The notes under the pieces: model-generated
Seen by the model: only the letters and a program-made list of their open reading frames with translations
Database searches by the model: none
What the model was told of the DNA's origin: nothing
Program-made: the position numbers and the translations under genes
Part shown: piece by piece, positions 54,401-63,657 of the stretch
How the letters are laid out: each line of letters begins with the position of its first letter
Position numbering within the stretch: the stretch's first letter is position 1
NCBI RefSeq assembly: GCF_027942295.1
Contig: NZ_CP101416.1
Location: 2,210,001-2,274,000 of the forward strand
Source: Pseudanabaena sp. Chao 1811
GTDB lineage: Bacteria; Cyanobacteriota; Cyanobacteriia; Pseudanabaenales; Pseudanabaenaceae
Direction of reading: 5' to 3'
DNA length: 64,000 bases

Positions 54401-56877
54401 CAACACCAACACCGAAGCCTGTCACTCCAACACCAGTACCAACACCAACACCAGTAGCAACACCAACACCGAAACCAACACCAACACCAACACCGAAACC
54501 AACACCAACACCAACACCAACACCTATTCCTATTGGTCCTGGAACGATCTTCCCTCAAAGAGCCTTTAGTCATACACGCTTGCCATTCTCGGCAATCATG
54601 CCTCGTATTCCTGAATCTAGCCCCTTAGCTGCTGCCTATCCCGCAGCTCCTACTGGCACAACTAACTATCCTTTCCCCAGCTATGCAGGATCATCTGGCT
54701 ATTCATTTGTTCCTAACACTAAAGGCAATAGTGCTTGGGGCGTACCTGTAGCCAACCAATTCCCCGACATTGCCCCTGATCAAGCACCTTATGTCTCTGG
54801 TGGTACTGCGGCAACTGAAAATGCTCAGACTCCGATGTTGCCTGGAATGTCTAAGCTTGTTCCTCAGAGGGTAGCGCGATCGCTATGGTATAGAACTACC
54901 TCTGCCAACAGCGATCCGACTGGTGATAGTGCTGACACCCAATATGAAAACACGCGCAACCTATTTATCTACAACACCAGCTATGACTCAACCGCAGCTA
55001 ATCCCGCATCCAATGGCACATTTAACACCAATCAACCTGCGCCATTAATCTTGCCTGAAACAGTTTGTATCAATCCCACAACGGGCTTGGTAGATAAAAC
55101 CTGTACTGATGCAGGAGCGACCCTCAATCTCAATTTACCTGCTAACACTACATTCCCCAATGGTAGTGCGACCAACCAACCTGCATCGTCATTTACAGTT
55201 TGTGGTGCAACGGGTGCTTCACGTCGATATCAAGCAACTCAGCAGCTTGGTACGACATTCCTCAATGACATTACAGGTAATAGTTGTCCGACTACATTGG
55301 GCAATCCAAGAAGTGCGATCGTGAGTTTTGCCTCAGGTTTGACTACTACTAACTTCACCACTGGTCAAGCAGTATCGCTGAGTGGGTCTGGTACTACTTG
55401 GTCGGTGAATGCCCTTAGCAGCACTAAACCTAATGTCTTAGATTTAACGGCTGCTAATTTCACCTCACTGCTTAATTCGACCCTTACCTTAAATGCCAAT
55501 GGCAATACCGATCCGACATTCATACTACGCGCACCTGATTCTGCGGATATCACCATTGATGGTTTGTATGTCAAGTTGCAAGGTGTCGATCCTAACAAGG
55601 TATTTTGGCTATTCCCTAGATTGGGACCAAAAGCTCTAACGATTCAGGGTACTACTGTTAGCAAACCCACTGTACTGGTCGGTAACTTTATTGGAACGAT
55701 GCCCGCCACTGGTGGAGCCAGAGATACTGTAACAGGGTTAAATATTGGACCCACTTACAGTGGTCAGGGTGTTGCGATTAGAAGTGCGAGATTCTTAGGA
55801 TTTAGAGCAGTTAATGTCAAACAAGCTGCGACCGAATCAGCAGTTACACCTGTGGTCTCACCAGCAGCGATCGGAGTTGACTCCACAGCGATGATTACTG
55901 CCATGACTACCGTCAATCAGCCCGTCGTTGTTCCCGTGATCCAACTTCACTCACCGATCTCCAAAACAGTCGCAGCTTCTACCCCCGCTGCTACTGCCGC
56001 AGCAATGCCACAGCCCACTGGTTATAACCAGAAGTATCTGAATGGTATTAATGGTAATCCTGCCGCCGCCGCAACCCCAGGTGATGGCACAGGTCAATGG
56101 ACACAGCGAGCAAGTGCCGCTACAGTCAATATTTACTTCGTAGCAGGTAACACCCCATCGCGTTCCTATGTGCCATATACCACATCGGCAACAGCTGTTA
56201 CACCTAACACAACAATTTATACAGGTGAGACAGGCGGTGGCTTGCACAACTTTGTCCGCTTTATGGAGAACTGGACAGGTCAAACCCTACAGATCTCAGG
56301 TGGATTTATTCAAAATACCCGTAGTGTCTTTGCCACTGCACCATTCTCGGCAACTGCACCTTACAGCAGCCTTTCCGTCACTGGATGTACTACGACTTTG
56401 TCCTATGCGACCCGTGACACCTGTATTGAGACCAGTAGCGATATGCAGACTTGGTTTACCAATCCTTCTGCCGTTACTGATCCCCTCAGCAACTTTGCCA
56501 AGTATTACCAGTCCGTCACAGTGCAGTCAGTGCCTTTCTACTCACCACCTCGCAGAAAATGGGGATTTGACGTTGGTTTGCTAGTCCAACAGCCCGACTT
56601 GTTCGCGCAAAGGTTCTCGCAAGCGTTGCCTAACCCCAACGAGTTCTTTAGAGAGGCAACCAAAGATGATCCTTGGATCAAAACTATGCTCTGTGCCTTA
56701 CAGCCTGATCCCACTAAACTTGAGACAGACAATACCGCAGCCGATATCATCAATGTTGGCTATAAGCAAAAACTAGGTACTAAACCCTCAAATTACACAA
56801 GCTATGCACTTGGTAGCAAAGAGCGTCCATCCGATTGCGATACGCTAACTGCAAACAAGGTCTATAATCCTGCTTAG
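48439..56877 (+). CDS. hpsA: Hormogonium polysaccharide secretion pseudopilin HpsA, giant form
   Basis: The protein of about 2812 residues has a basic N-terminus and a pseudopilin-like segment, [20 protein letters not shown] at about 54-73. The residue at +5 after the G/F site is Thr rather than the usual Glu. HpsA proteins are needed, with HpsB-D, for polysaccharide secretion and gliding in filamentous cyanobacteria. The long surface part contains a Calx-beta-like region at about 1720-1937 ([28 protein letters not shown]). A Pro-Thr linker follows at about 1942-2032. The ATG at 48439 is preferred to the TTG at 48424. The C-terminal 780 residues are Thr/Asn/Ser-rich, as in surface proteins. 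Confidence 0.85.
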   Translation: MSDSKQSRKLNRFFAEFLAKIRKWLNKIGSPIRISRRFIRLLLNGSSGKKRKAGGFILPTVTLVTLVVSLLVVSTVARSTDRAREASNARVEQVYRSANSAILDRARAKISALIEDPTLPGGTPPESSLYQAITSDNGNYTFADEVRLQIVDPAVKSPSNVINWGAVAISDNDAVGTTWKFPVDTDSNGKFDSFAIYTILFRTTPRDTVTNLNTRAVSPIEVRTPPMDNGVLSGACVNAASSGASTTEGWVTTSDNALKKSFFVYALTVPITTPLNDPSSPLTAAEQAGGAFETYAGNPSFSALELQQDRARSPQNNNAVWFEGDLEISRAAAFDLNGRIYTAGNLMLGVESSPIRLFQVSSPSSCYYKEENSKISVAGNVVEGDALVSDNSLSVNSTVGVHLFRGGGVDPTGGNPNTLVGTNAGAAAGQIKIIDNSTQSVEDNDSNRGRDVAFNDFAYNFRVDALVNLADATFSGANVITSGLPSYASITDKDVLTSDPLPVKLDIVKRVIDEGLTTEADFRVARRKALDAYFRLRTRKVPYREVPYGASDSVIYGGVTPAITTVTTASGSEWQPPIEWMFPAYSNAAPMTGDVSVAADLVNIKAGKSLIRGSAGTNPTTVPPTVAKIGDLTLGKTSTISSASIAALPATKPEDEKVTYEQFLGDRVLVGNNLPALWLKNDGGINRYVGLTEANYLTSNDSIRWNNTETSAIAASTANSRYRFTQSNSLKSLGVSDRGGFWELNAADNPGFDATGKSTPTTTPVSGGLRVVTSAGVYSRKATQTFLPAPPALVDNPITSNDTSTSSPESDFRYRLNEANFPVVWSDAMPMTGSVKLDTSVTPNVYRPWNWTAGRWANSTDAATVTIDALGNTAPNPDNRKGDLQMRATAVYHYKTSAYDPAAPATYQAPIACVSSYYDPTNSVTAQDVSVAGGRSNNGYSYAVGQTAANITSGITFTNSTGLFTVTSGADDPADAGVALSSRLAYQANLMFPNGRFANEPLRNALIKVSGSQTLTLPDQSAIDSTLCSLQILDGTIAKSTTLFPNFAVKEAAFLDGREVKALNQDESLTTPIANSTNRSDLYNLEIEQREPLEIRVTDLDMEILRSTTISGTNNTTNGVNPDYLLPYSGVVYATRDDSLPDLSYFDTDTSGNPVTTLMSKRRSLSSTDFRLDPSRRPNGIRLRNGTRLWRGTGTTQPNYSTATQGEKGLILVSNDPVYVKADGGGFNLHTAEEFTTALASDWSNFYTRTTLNPNFAYRPGQAQASSGGSGGDQWRPATVISDGITVQSGSFAEGFRDQGDYDLRNNRNSSTNTNWEDRSQTTKLLSQTVGLGSASLSERQDLPSIKRLSMGFLNNNFVTSYNWLPDATVADTISGNSGTYPAFTALGAATATSDVDSNLWPGLGSTNTNSYLSNGVTPVQRRVIFGEYGMEICRKVPASECTFSDWVKDGAGTTALPNATGTTAPTPAAAPRYIASADERFPRRLSFLRYDDIYNDGNQALIMAAGSCPDLNNWWPMPIGVVNGNTDATAASNAGYTYPQVLGDRTTPFSLSNSTAYGNVGCPSIHPVVRFDNNNDIGDVEGRSIYTLPQSPPDAGDPLLSGAITSSNPQNPPLRQGDLPTSYPAPTTANTTASDYVKTNDYAPIVASGNLPEPNFIVPNTNNSTDNPVTWPGHTKRNVVRQYPPATGTSTTLATNDGSGNTASNPPTNLRLNNNAIYRPYTFRVIVDNPNTANNSDPATGTPATPITVEISTEDPNPTSLTGLDSNASHIAKRGLYLGTGATGLQPQVKNTSYGGSATQTTPANQIGLEEAITARGSGTGTDYLSTIYRWNGTTWVPADYVGTPAAGGKQVLKFPDTTNPQCSAITSGTTTCFQWVTVLVVRDSAVEERERFRVRIDNPNEKDTGAVLRTVTAPSTTSNANAWDYRWVRIDNDDAPSTGGTPTPTPTPTPTPTPIPTPTPIPTPTPVPTPIPTPTPKPTPTPVPTPTPTPKPVTPTPVPTPTPVATPTPKPTPTPTPKPTPTPTPTPIPIGPGTIFPQRAFSHTRLPFSAIMPRIPESSPLAAAYPAAPTGTTNYPFPSYAGSSGYSFVPNTKGNSAWGVPVANQFPDIAPDQAPYVSGGTAATENAQTPMLPGMSKLVPQRVARSLWYRTTSANSDPTGDSADTQYENTRNLFIYNTSYDSTAANPASNGTFNTNQPAPLILPETVCINPTTGLVDKTCTDAGATLNLNLPANTTFPNGSATNQPASSFTVCGATGASRRYQATQQLGTTFLNDITGNSCPTTLGNPRSAIVSFASGLTTTNFTTGQAVSLSGSGTTWSVNALSSTKPNVLDLTAANFTSLLNSTLTLNANGNTDPTFILRAPDSADITIDGLYVKLQGVDPNKVFWLFPRLGPKALTIQGTTVSKPTVLVGNFIGTMPATGGARDTVTGLNIGPTYSGQGVAIRSARFLGFRAVNVKQAATESAVTPVVSPAAIGVDSTAMITAMTTVNQPVVVPVIQLHSPISKTVAASTPAATAAAMPQPTGYNQKYLNGINGNPAAAATPGDGTGQWTQRASAATVNIYFVAGNTPSRSYVPYTTSATAVTPNTTIYTGETGGGLHNFVRFMENWTGQTLQISGGFIQNTRSVFATAPFSATAPYSSLSVTGCTTTLSYATRDTCIETSSDMQTWFTNPSAVTDPLSNFAKYYQSVTVQSVPFYSPPRRKWGFDVGLLVQQPDLFAQRFSQALPNPNEFFREATKDDPWIKTMLCALQPDPTKLETDNTAADIINVGYKQKLGTKPSNYTSYALGSKERPSDCDTLTANKVYNPA
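54266..54535 (+). repeat. Pro-Thr codon repeat (ACACCAACACCA) in hpsA
   Basis: About 90 codons of alternating Thr-Pro, with Lys, Ile or Val substitutions, are encoded by 6-bp units such as ACACCA and ACGCCA. The tract should be an extended spacer between the Calx-beta-like part and the C-terminal part. Its regular DNA units make length changes by slippage likely. Confidence 0.85.
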
Positions 56878-56889
56878 ATCCTCTAAAGA

Positions 56890-56936
56890 AAAAGTGTTTT
56901 TTTCATACGTCCTGAGTCTATGAAAAAAACACTTTT
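56890..56936. terminator. 18-bp perfect hairpin after hpsA
   Basis: AAAAGTGTTTTTTTCATA pairs with TATGAAAAAAACACTTTT around an 11-base loop, 12 bases after the hpsA stop codon. Together with a following T run it may end or attenuate the transcript before hpsB. Confidence 0.65.
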
Positions 56937-57044
56937 AGATCTTTTTTAAATAAGTTCTTGGCAGTAAAATCTAGAGCTTAGAATTTACGGAAAATAACTA
57001 AACAGACTAGTTGTATCAATCGCTCCTCATTAAGGTGATCCGCT

Positions 57045-57734
57045 ATGCGAAAAATAAATACTCGTTTATTCCTCATCAAGTATTTGCTATCTACGCAAGC
57101 AGGATTTTCGCTGCTAGAGGCTCTTATGGCAGTGGTCGTAGTGAGCATTCTCATGACTGCGATTTTGCCTATGATCGTATTGACTACTGCTACAAGAGTC
57201 CAGTCGCGGCGAGTTGACCTAGCTACACAGGCAGCCCGTGGCTATGTCGATGGTGTCCGCTCAGGTGTAATTGACATCACATCGACAGGGGCATCCTTTC
57301 CATTTTTGAATACCGACACTGCCCGAAATCAATATTTCCAAAGTACACCAGCACCAAACAATACTAATATCAGTAGTCTGAATGCGATCCAAGGGGTCAA
57401 GATAGATACTAATTCCAATGGCTTTAGTATTAATGATCCGCAGGATTTAGTGATTCAGCCGATGCGTACTACTGGTACAGATTTATCAACGCAGGGCTTT
57501 TATATGCAGGTGCGGGTATACCGAGCTGATGCTTTTCAACAGGATGCTTCAGGAAATCTCACAGCACTGCAATCAGGACTGACATTGCAGACAGGAAATG
57601 ATGAGTCAGCCTGTCCAAATGGTCGTCAAACCATCACTAATACTGGCGGAGCCAAAAATTGTCCTTTGGTAATTATGAAGGTTGATATTAATCCTCCAAC
57701 AAGTACGCTTAGTCAGATTAAAAGTCGTTTATAG
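57045..57734 (+). CDS. hpsB: Hormogonium polysaccharide secretion pseudopilin HpsB
   Basis: The 229-residue protein has a class III signal: G20 before F21SLLE25ALMAVVVVSILMTA, with Glu at +5 of the mature protein. It would be cut and methylated by the prepilin peptidase and packed in a pilus-like structure. The mature part (VQSRRVDLATQAARGYVDGV) resembles HpsB. AAGGTG precedes the ATG at a good distance. It is followed by hpsC. Confidence 0.82.
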   Translation: MRKINTRLFLIKYLLSTQAGFSLLEALMAVVVVSILMTAILPMIVLTTATRVQSRRVDLATQAARGYVDGVRSGVIDITSTGASFPFLNTDTARNQYFQSTPAPNNTNISSLNAIQGVKIDTNSNGFSINDPQDLVIQPMRTTGTDLSTQGFYMQVRVYRADAFQQDASGNLTALQSGLTLQTGNDESACPNGRQTITNTGGAKNCPLVIMKVDINPPTSTLSQIKSRL

Positions 57735-57820
57735 AGATGACTTGGATATTTGAAATTTTATAGATTTTTATTGAATATTCATTCTTAATAGCAACTTCTA
57801 TCCCAACTTTTTGGACTGCC

Positions 57821-59167
57821 ATGATTTTCTCAATACGTAAATTATTCAGGGTTAATCGTTCTTATCAAAGGCTGCATGGCGATCGCCATTTGCGGCTGTG
57901 GTTTGAGCTAAAGATATTTTTTAAACGGTTGCTCTCAAGAATATTCACTACAGGCGATCGCTGGACTGCGCGAGTTAAAGGTTTCACTTTAATTGAACTA
58001 TTGATTGCGATTTTGATGGCTACTGTGATCATTAGTACATTGCTTGCCTTTACCGTCAATATTATGGATACGGATCGCAAGGAACAAGCAAAGGTGGAAT
58101 CTCAAGGAGAAGTGCAAGCTGCTCTCAACTACATATCTGACGATTTACAAGAGTCTGTCTATATCTATAACGCTGATAGTTTAAATAACAACAGTCCCAA
58201 CGGGATCAAAGATCAGCTTCCCAGTTTTACTAATAGCACTCCAGTTTTAGTCTTTTGGAAGCGTAAATACTTTGCGCCTACAGATATCGTCAATGTAGGC
58301 GGCGCAAACACCAAAGCTGTAGGCTGCTTGGAATATGGAACATCAACGACGAATGGAACTTGTAGTCCAACTACGCCAACTGGATCTGGTCGATATACCT
58401 ATTCTCTGGTGGCTTACTATCTGATCTATGACAATGCTAATGGCGCAAATACAGACTGGTCTAATGCCGCAAGATTAGGACGTTGGGAAATCAGTGATGG
58501 TCTGCGTGCATCTTGCCAAGCGGATTACAATGCTACACCTACAGCTTGTAATGAGCCGAAGCCAATTGACAGGGTGGATGTGACTCCATCGACATCTACT
58601 CCATCTTCAGGAGTTAATTTTATTAATTATTGGACTTTACCTGATCGAGGTTTTAGACCATTTGATATTCAAGGTGGAACTTTAGAATTCCTCATGAATA
58701 AATGGACAAAAACTAGTGCAGCCTACACTGGTAGTTTGACAACCTTGATAGATTTTATTGATGACACGCCTTACAACACCTTGCAAGACAATACTACCCT
58801 TGGTGATACCCCCATTGATATTGTGATTGGTCCAAATACAACAGTTTCAGGTAAGACAGTTAATTCTGACTGTTTGGATCAGGGCAAAGGAGTTGGTGGC
58901 ACATTAACAGCAGCAAATACAACTACTCAAAGAATTCCTGGTGCATTTTCTACTACTTCCTCTAATGCGGCGGAAAAGCTGAGTAGCTTTTATGTATGTG
59001 TGAACTCTAGTCAAAATGTTGCAAGGATCTATTTGAGAGGTAATGCTATAGCAAGGTTGAGACCAAATCAAATCGAAAGTCAAAGAAGTATCTCTACAGA
59101 CAACACTGCATTTTTAACAACAGGTAATGTCAGAGCTTTTGGACGAGGTAAGGTTTTTACTCAATAG
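57821..59167 (+). CDS. hpsC: Hormogonium polysaccharide secretion pseudopilin HpsC
   Basis: The 448-residue protein has a long basic leader of 54 residues and a type IV-like signal, G54 before F55TLIE59LLIAILMATVIIS. After it comes a helical stretch, VESQGEVQAALNYISDDLQE, typical of GspJ/PulJ-like pseudopilins and HpsC, then a large beta-rich domain. It lies between hpsB and the GspH-type genes. Confidence 0.82.
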   Translation: MIFSIRKLFRVNRSYQRLHGDRHLRLWFELKIFFKRLLSRIFTTGDRWTARVKGFTLIELLIAILMATVIISTLLAFTVNIMDTDRKEQAKVESQGEVQAALNYISDDLQESVYIYNADSLNNNSPNGIKDQLPSFTNSTPVLVFWKRKYFAPTDIVNVGGANTKAVGCLEYGTSTTNGTCSPTTPTGSGRYTYSLVAYYLIYDNANGANTDWSNAARLGRWEISDGLRASCQADYNATPTACNEPKPIDRVDVTPSTSTPSSGVNFINYWTLPDRGFRPFDIQGGTLEFLMNKWTKTSAAYTGSLTTLIDFIDDTPYNTLQDNTTLGDTPIDIVIGPNTTVSGKTVNSDCLDQGKGVGGTLTAANTTTQRIPGAFSTTSSNAAEKLSSFYVCVNSSQNVARIYLRGNAIARLRPNQIESQRSISTDNTAFLTTGNVRAFGRGKVFTQ

Positions 59168-59238
59168 TTTTTTATTTTTCTATTGGGGGACTGCCCCAAG
59201 CAAGACCTCAATTCGCAAATCCTTTAGGAGAGATTCCA

Positions 59239-59787
59239 ATGCTGTGGTTATCTAAACATAATAGAAAGTTATTGTTGCTATTAGTACGAAATCGCGATCG
59301 CGGCTTTACCTTGATTGAGGTTTTAGCAGTATTGGTGATCGTTGGGGTTTTATCAGCGATCGCGGCTCCCGGCTGGCTAGGATTTTTGAATAATAATCGT
59401 CTCAGCGCTTCTCAAAGTCGAGTTTTTAGTACGATCAAAGATGCTCAATCTACGGCTAAGAGAACTAATACACCTACAACTTTTACAATCGCTAACTCAT
59501 CGAATGGAGCTTATGTTGTCACTAGCCGATCACAAGCTCAATATTTAGAACAAGGTGTACAGGTTCTATCGGTTAATAAACAGACTGCACCAACATCGGT
59601 TACATTACCATTAACAATTTCGTTTAACGCACAAGGACTGCCTACTACGGTTAATAATGCTGCCTTTACTGATTTTCCCCTGCGGATCACTTTAAATACT
59701 CCCGATACTCCCAACCGCAAACGCTGTACCACGATCACGACAATTTTGGGTTCAGTCAAATCAGGATCTGATACAGACTGCCCTTAA
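59239..59787 (+). CDS. GspH-type pseudopilin, first copy
   Basis: The 182-residue protein has G22 before F23TLIE27VLAVLVIVGVLSA and a short C-terminal domain with Cys-bounded end (RKRCTTITTILGSVKSGSDT). AGGAGAG stands seven bases before the ATG. Its position fits the fourth pseudopilin (hpsD-like) of the cluster. It shares APGWLGFLNNNRLSASQSRV with the second copy (SPSWLGFVNNQRLNATQSRT), so a duplication is likely. Confidence 0.82.
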   Translation: MLWLSKHNRKLLLLLVRNRDRGFTLIEVLAVLVIVGVLSAIAAPGWLGFLNNNRLSASQSRVFSTIKDAQSTAKRTNTPTTFTIANSSNGAYVVTSRSQAQYLEQGVQVLSVNKQTAPTSVTLPLTISFNAQGLPTTVNNAAFTDFPLRITLNTPDTPNRKRCTTITTILGSVKSGSDTDCP

Positions 59788-59789
59788 AA

Positions 59790-59906
59790 TTAACGTCATT
59801 TCGACGAGGGCAGAAAATGGAAAAAATCGCTAAGCGATTTTTTCCATTTTCTGCCATTTGTGCGGCGCGAAGCGCCGCACAAATGGCGTTATCGAACTTA
59901 CATTAA
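59790..59906. mobile_element. MITE-like element, family IV, copy 1
   Basis: Ends TTAACGTCATTTCGA and, in complement, TTAATGTAAGTTCGA. Inside are two perfect hairpins: 20 bp (59811-59830 with 59834-59853, loop TAA) and 16 bp (59853-59868 with 59872-59887, loop GAA). TTAAAATTA occurs at its left edge, right edge and again after the next element, suggesting target duplication. Confidence 0.65.
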
Positions 59907-59908
59907 AA

Positions 59909-60060
59909 TTAACCTCAGTTCGGGTTAAGCTGGCAAATTTTAAAAGCCCAAAAGAAAAAGCTTTGCTACGCAAAGCTTTTTCTTTTGGGCTTTGAGAGAG
60001 GGTTTGCGTAGCAAACCCTCTCTCAAAGCCCGTTTCAAAATTATCCCGAACTCGCGTTAA
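59909..60060. mobile_element. MITE-like element, family IV, copy 2
   Basis: Ends TTAACCTCAGTTCGGG and, in complement, TTAACGCGAGTTCGGG. The centre has a 24-bp perfect hairpin (59943-59966 with 59970-59993, loop TAC) and a 21-bp perfect hairpin (59987-60007 with 60011-60031, loop GTA) that share the GGGCTTT segment at 59987-59993, so only one of them can fully form at a time. Confidence 0.7.
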
Positions 60061-60147
60061 AATTATCTGTAAATAGAGTGTAAATATAGGAATAATTTGC
60101 TAAACTGACAATTACCCGATAATTACACTTAAAAGTCATAAGATACT

Positions 60148-60741
60148 ATGTTACGGACTGTGAGGGGATATCGCCAAAGAAGCCGCGATCGCCATCGTAA
60201 AGTTAGGGGCTTTACACTACTGGAAATCTTAGTTGTCATCGCAATCATCGGCATTTTAGCGGCGATCGCGTCTCCCTCTTGGCTAGGCTTTGTCAACAAC
60301 CAAAGGTTAAACGCTACCCAAAGCCGTACTGTTAGCATTTTGCGCTTAGCTCAGAGTAATGCCAAACGGAGCAACACAATGTGGCAGGCTTCTTTTAGAA
60401 ATACGCCCAATGTTTCTCAATATGCAGTGCATCCTGCGCCTACTGCCAATACCAATCAAGCATATTGGGATAATCTACCTTGGCAAAACTTTGACGAAGG
60501 AGTGCGGATTGTCGAGAATACAGAAACTCCACCCAAGACAACATTGACGCAATTGACGGCAGTTCCTGAGCCAGATGTATATCGTGTACAGTTTACAGAA
60601 CAGGGGAATCCTAATGGAATTGGAGAATTGGGACGGATTACGTTTGTCGCTAGAGTGGGCGATCGCAAAAAATGTGTGATTATTTCAACTTTACTAGGCT
60701 CAATGCGCCAAGCTGAAAGTTCGGGATGCAATCAAACTTAG
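60148..60741 (+). CDS. GspH-type pseudopilin, second copy
   Basis: The 197-residue protein has G21 before F22TLLE26ILVVIAIIGILAA, then a variable globular part and a Cys-bounded end (DRKKCVIISTLLGSMRQAES). It resembles the first copy in the N-terminal helix and C-terminus but differs in the middle. It would join the Hps-associated pilus-like machinery. It converges on the gene at 60752. Confidence 0.82.
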   Translation: MLRTVRGYRQRSRDRHRKVRGFTLLEILVVIAIIGILAAIASPSWLGFVNNQRLNATQSRTVSILRLAQSNAKRSNTMWQASFRNTPNVSQYAVHPAPTANTNQAYWDNLPWQNFDEGVRIVENTETPPKTTLTQLTAVPEPDVYRVQFTEQGNPNGIGELGRITFVARVGDRKKCVIISTLLGSMRQAESSGCNQT

Positions 60742-60751
60742 CAAAATATCT

Positions 60752-61462
60752 TTATCTCTTTCGAGGTTTAGGAATAATTGTCTCAATGGGTAAATCTTCG
60801 CTCAATAGATAGGTAACGGCTTTATCACTAAGGAGCATGGCTTTGGAGAGAAGCGATCGCGCAGTGCTATGGTCAGGTAAATATAGCTTGAGGATTTTGC
60901 GCTTGATTAATGGAGCTGTTGTGGAAAGTTTACTTCTAGCATTGCGCCACTCGGCATCAGAGCGACAAAATAGGCGCAGAGCAAGATCAACTGTTGGCTG
61001 TCGGCAGTTGGTATCGTCATTATTCAAAAACGTAAAGAGTCTTTCATAACGACGGCTAATTTCGGGGGCAAGGCAGAGAATGAGTAGATCGCGCTCGAAA
61101 TGACCTAGCTCTAAGCGATCGCACAGGGTCGGAATTGCTAAGCGAATATTATGGTGTTGGCTTGCTTCAAGGCGATCTCCATAGCGTCCGAGGGGATGGT
61201 GAATTTGGGGCGGGTGATTAGGAACTAAACTGCCACCTTTAGAAGGATCGATCGCGATAAAGCCTTTCCACCAATGACTGGTCGAGCGATCAATAGTTGA
61301 CTTTGCCACACGATCAACCTCTTGATTAGTTTGACGTTGTTTTGATAGCGATCTCATCAACACACGATCAAGCCATGCCAGTTCCGCCTTGAGATACGAC
61401 CAGTTATCCGCAAAGGGCTGCACATCAGGGAAAGTAGGAACTTCACCTGTCTCTGCGATCAT
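60752..61462 (-). CDS. Stand-alone N-terminal domain of AAA-type ATPase-like proteins
   Basis: The 236-residue protein has the pattern that precedes the AAA module in a class of bacterial ATPases: FADNWSYLKAELAWLDRVL, LELGHFERDLLILCLAPEIS, TVDLALRLF and TTAPLIKRKILKLY. It ends before any Walker motif. This may be a real single-domain protein or the product of a lost ATPase half. The ATG at 61462 overlaps the permease stop (ATGA), so the two are co-translated. Confidence 0.65.
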   Translation of the reverse strand: MIAETGEVPTFPDVQPFADNWSYLKAELAWLDRVLMRSLSKQRQTNQEVDRVAKSTIDRSTSHWWKGFIAIDPSKGGSLVPNHPPQIHHPLGRYGDRLEASQHHNIRLAIPTLCDRLELGHFERDLLILCLAPEISRRYERLFTFLNNDDTNCRQPTVDLALRLFCRSDAEWRNARSKLSTTAPLIKRKILKLYLPDHSTARSLLSKAMLLSDKAVTYLLSEDLPIETIIPKPRKR

Positions 61463-62394
61463 GCTACGCCTCGGCGCAAAGTTCCACGAATTAATACCCC
61501 TACGCATAAACCAAAGCTCAATAGGGCGATCGCCGCATTAGCGATCGTCATATTTCCCCAAGGGGCTGTAAAGACAACGCTATTCCATGCCCATGTACTG
61601 TGGCTATAGACATAGCGAATTGGCTCAATTGCCCAAGATAAAGGATTGAGACTAGCGATCCATTGCAACCAAGTGGGCATAAATGCAAGGGGAGCAAGGG
61701 CTGTGCTTGAAAACATCAAGGGCAAATTAACTAAGAAAATAAAGGCAAGCATCTCTTGATGACCCGGCATCGCAAAAGCGAGACCTAGACTCAACATCGT
61801 AAAGTCAATAATTAGCAAAATCAAAATCAAGGACATAACGCCTAAACCGCTTAGACTGGGCAGCCCCGCCCCCATCAAACCACTCACTGAGACGATCGCT
61901 AGGGTTTGCACCATACTCAAAGCGATAATAAAAATTGCTGAGGCGACAATAATCGAAAATCGCGATACGAGTGGTGCAACTAAGATGCGATTTAAAAAGC
62001 CAAATTCGCGATCGAATAACATTGGCAATCCCGAATTCAGAGCGCTACTAAAGGCTGTAAAAACAATTATTCCCGCCGCTAAAAACTGTACATAGGTCTG
62101 ACCATCACCCACTAAACCTTTAGGCAAACCACTAAACAATGCTCCAAACAGCAGCAACCACATTAAAGGTTGTAATACCCCTGCAATTAGTGTTGTCGGA
62201 CGACGACGCAATTGGATAAATAGACGCTTGGTTAAGGCTGATACTTCTTGCCGAAAATCTGCCGACCATACAGTGGGTTGAGGGCTTTCGGGCGTAGCGA
62301 ATTGCTGGATTTGTGTTTCTTGGGTTGATAAAGGTGGAAGGGAGGTTTGAGTCATATCGTTAATCTGCACAAATTTAGCCACATCATCCATCAT
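61459..62394 (-). CDS. ABC-2 type transporter permease
   Basis: The 311-residue protein has a soluble N-terminus and six membrane segments in the ABC-2/DrrB pattern: IAGVLQPLMWLLLFGALFSG, GIIVFTAFSSALNSGLPMLFDREFGFLNRILVAP and a C-terminal LNPLSWAIEPIRYVYSH. It would need an ATPase subunit, which is not in view; it may lie upstream beyond this run or elsewhere. The cargo is unknown (drug, glycan or lipid). Confidence 0.88.
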   Translation of the reverse strand: MMDDVAKFVQINDMTQTSLPPLSTQETQIQQFATPESPQPTVWSADFRQEVSALTKRLFIQLRRRPTTLIAGVLQPLMWLLLFGALFSGLPKGLVGDGQTYVQFLAAGIIVFTAFSSALNSGLPMLFDREFGFLNRILVAPLVSRFSIIVASAIFIIALSMVQTLAIVSVSGLMGAGLPSLSGLGVMSLILILLIIDFTMLSLGLAFAMPGHQEMLAFIFLVNLPLMFSSTALAPLAFMPTWLQWIASLNPLSWAIEPIRYVYSHSTWAWNSVVFTAPWGNMTIANAAIALLSFGLCVGVLIRGTLRRGVA

Positions 62395-62822
62395 AACGTT
62401 TTGTCAGGGAATCACTTCGCGATCTCAGCTAACTCACAATTACAGCGCTTTGCGCTGACTTGAAGCCTAGAGGAATTTTTGAAAGCGCAGCTTTGCCACG
62501 TTTTCAAAAATTTCTTTGTGCTAACTAATTTAAGCCTCAACAGGCTGTAACTAAGGATTCTCCGCTTGAGATTTTTTGTGGTGCGGCAAAGCTACACTAC
62601 AAAAAATTGGTTCTTTAAGTAGGTGGACGCAATTAAATATAAAATCCCAAAACCTGTGGTGCACGCTGCGCGTGCGCCACAGGTTTTAGCTCTGATTTTT
62701 AATTATGCCTAGCTACTTACATCCAGACAAAGAAATATTAGGTAAAAGTACTTGGTTGCGCTAATCTAGGTTTAGTTTTGTAAAGTCACTAATCCGTCAC
62801 TTTTTCCTAAGCACATTTTCTG
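62395..62822. other. 428-bp intergenic region with several hairpins
   Basis: No gene is seen. The region has AGCGCTTTGCGCT, imperfect stems near 62472-62516 (GAATTTTTGAAA/TTTTCAAAAATTTC) and 62568-62608 (ATTTTTTGT/ACAAAAAAT), a family III element at 62616-62719, and the likely promoter of the GDSL hydrolase gene. Confidence 0.6.
62616..62719. mobile_element. MITE-like element, family III, complete copy
   Basis: The left end TAAGTAGGTGGACGCAATTA and the complement of the right end TAAGTAGCTAGGCATAATTA match at most positions. An 18-bp stem with one wobble (AAAACCTGTGGTGCACGC, loop TGC, 62649-62687) fills the centre. A truncated copy is at 24629-24658. Confidence 0.6.
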
Positions 62823-63527
62823 ATGACAGCCTTAAACCTTTTGCAAGCTCCGAATACTCCTTCTCGCGCTCAGCAACCTCTGAGGATTACAGCTTTTGGC
62901 GATAGCATTATCTATGGCTATGGCGATCCTGTTAATGGTGGCTGGGTAGAGCAACTGCGGCGGCAATGGATGGGGACAGCCGCAGGTCATGTTCTCTACA
63001 ACTTAGGAGTCAGAGGTGATACGGCTGCCCATGTCAATCAACGCTTAGAGCGCGAATTTTTACTGCGGGGTGAACTTCGCAATAAGCTTCCTGATTTGAT
63101 GATTTTGTCTGTTGGGGTGAATGATTCCGCAAGAGTTGCCAAGCGCGAAGGCAGAAGCATTACCGATTACGATCGCTTTACTTTAGAGATGGTTAACTTG
63201 CTCGACAAAGCACAGAGTCTCTGTCCCGTGATCTTTGTGGGCATGGTTCCCGTTGACGAATCAAAAATGCCTTTTCTCGATTGCTTACATTTCAATCACG
63301 AAGATCAATTCCGCTATAAGGAATTCACAAAATCCGCTTGTCAAATGCGAGATATTCCCTACTTAGATATCTTCGATCTATGGCAAGAACGGGGACAAAC
63401 TTGGATGGGCGATCGCATCTGTCAGGATGGTTTACACCCAAATACTAATGGTTATCTGGCGTTGTTGGAGGATATTCGTAACTGGCAGCCATTAATGCAG
63501 TTGGAACAACTGGGATCTGTAGCCTAA
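62823..63527 (+). CDS. SGNH/GDSL-family hydrolase
   Basis: The 234-residue esterase-like protein has all four SGNH blocks: AFGDSIIYGYG (Ser28), NLGVRGDTAAH, LSVGVNDSARV and DGLHPNTNGY (Asp/His). No signal peptide is seen, so it is likely cytoplasmic. Family members cleave acyl or acetyl esters on lipids or sugars; the substrate is unknown. Confidence 0.88.
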   Translation: MTALNLLQAPNTPSRAQQPLRITAFGDSIIYGYGDPVNGGWVEQLRRQWMGTAAGHVLYNLGVRGDTAAHVNQRLEREFLLRGELRNKLPDLMILSVGVNDSARVAKREGRSITDYDRFTLEMVNLLDKAQSLCPVIFVGMVPVDESKMPFLDCLHFNHEDQFRYKEFTKSACQMRDIPYLDIFDLWQERGQTWMGDRICQDGLHPNTNGYLALLEDIRNWQPLMQLEQLGSVA

Positions 63528-63657
63528 GTTGATGTCGAGATACTTACTCAAGCATCAGGCGATCTCCTACTTCCCAATCAATGCTGGGTCTAGGACAGAA
63601 TTTATTTTGTTATACTTACAACAATAATTGTGAATAAATAGGGAGGCAGGGATTAAC

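Noticed and set aside
54200-54573. Open frames on both strands across the Pro-Thr tract of hpsA
   Set aside because: Short codon repeats leave several frames open by composition; the frame in use is fixed by the long hpsA gene.
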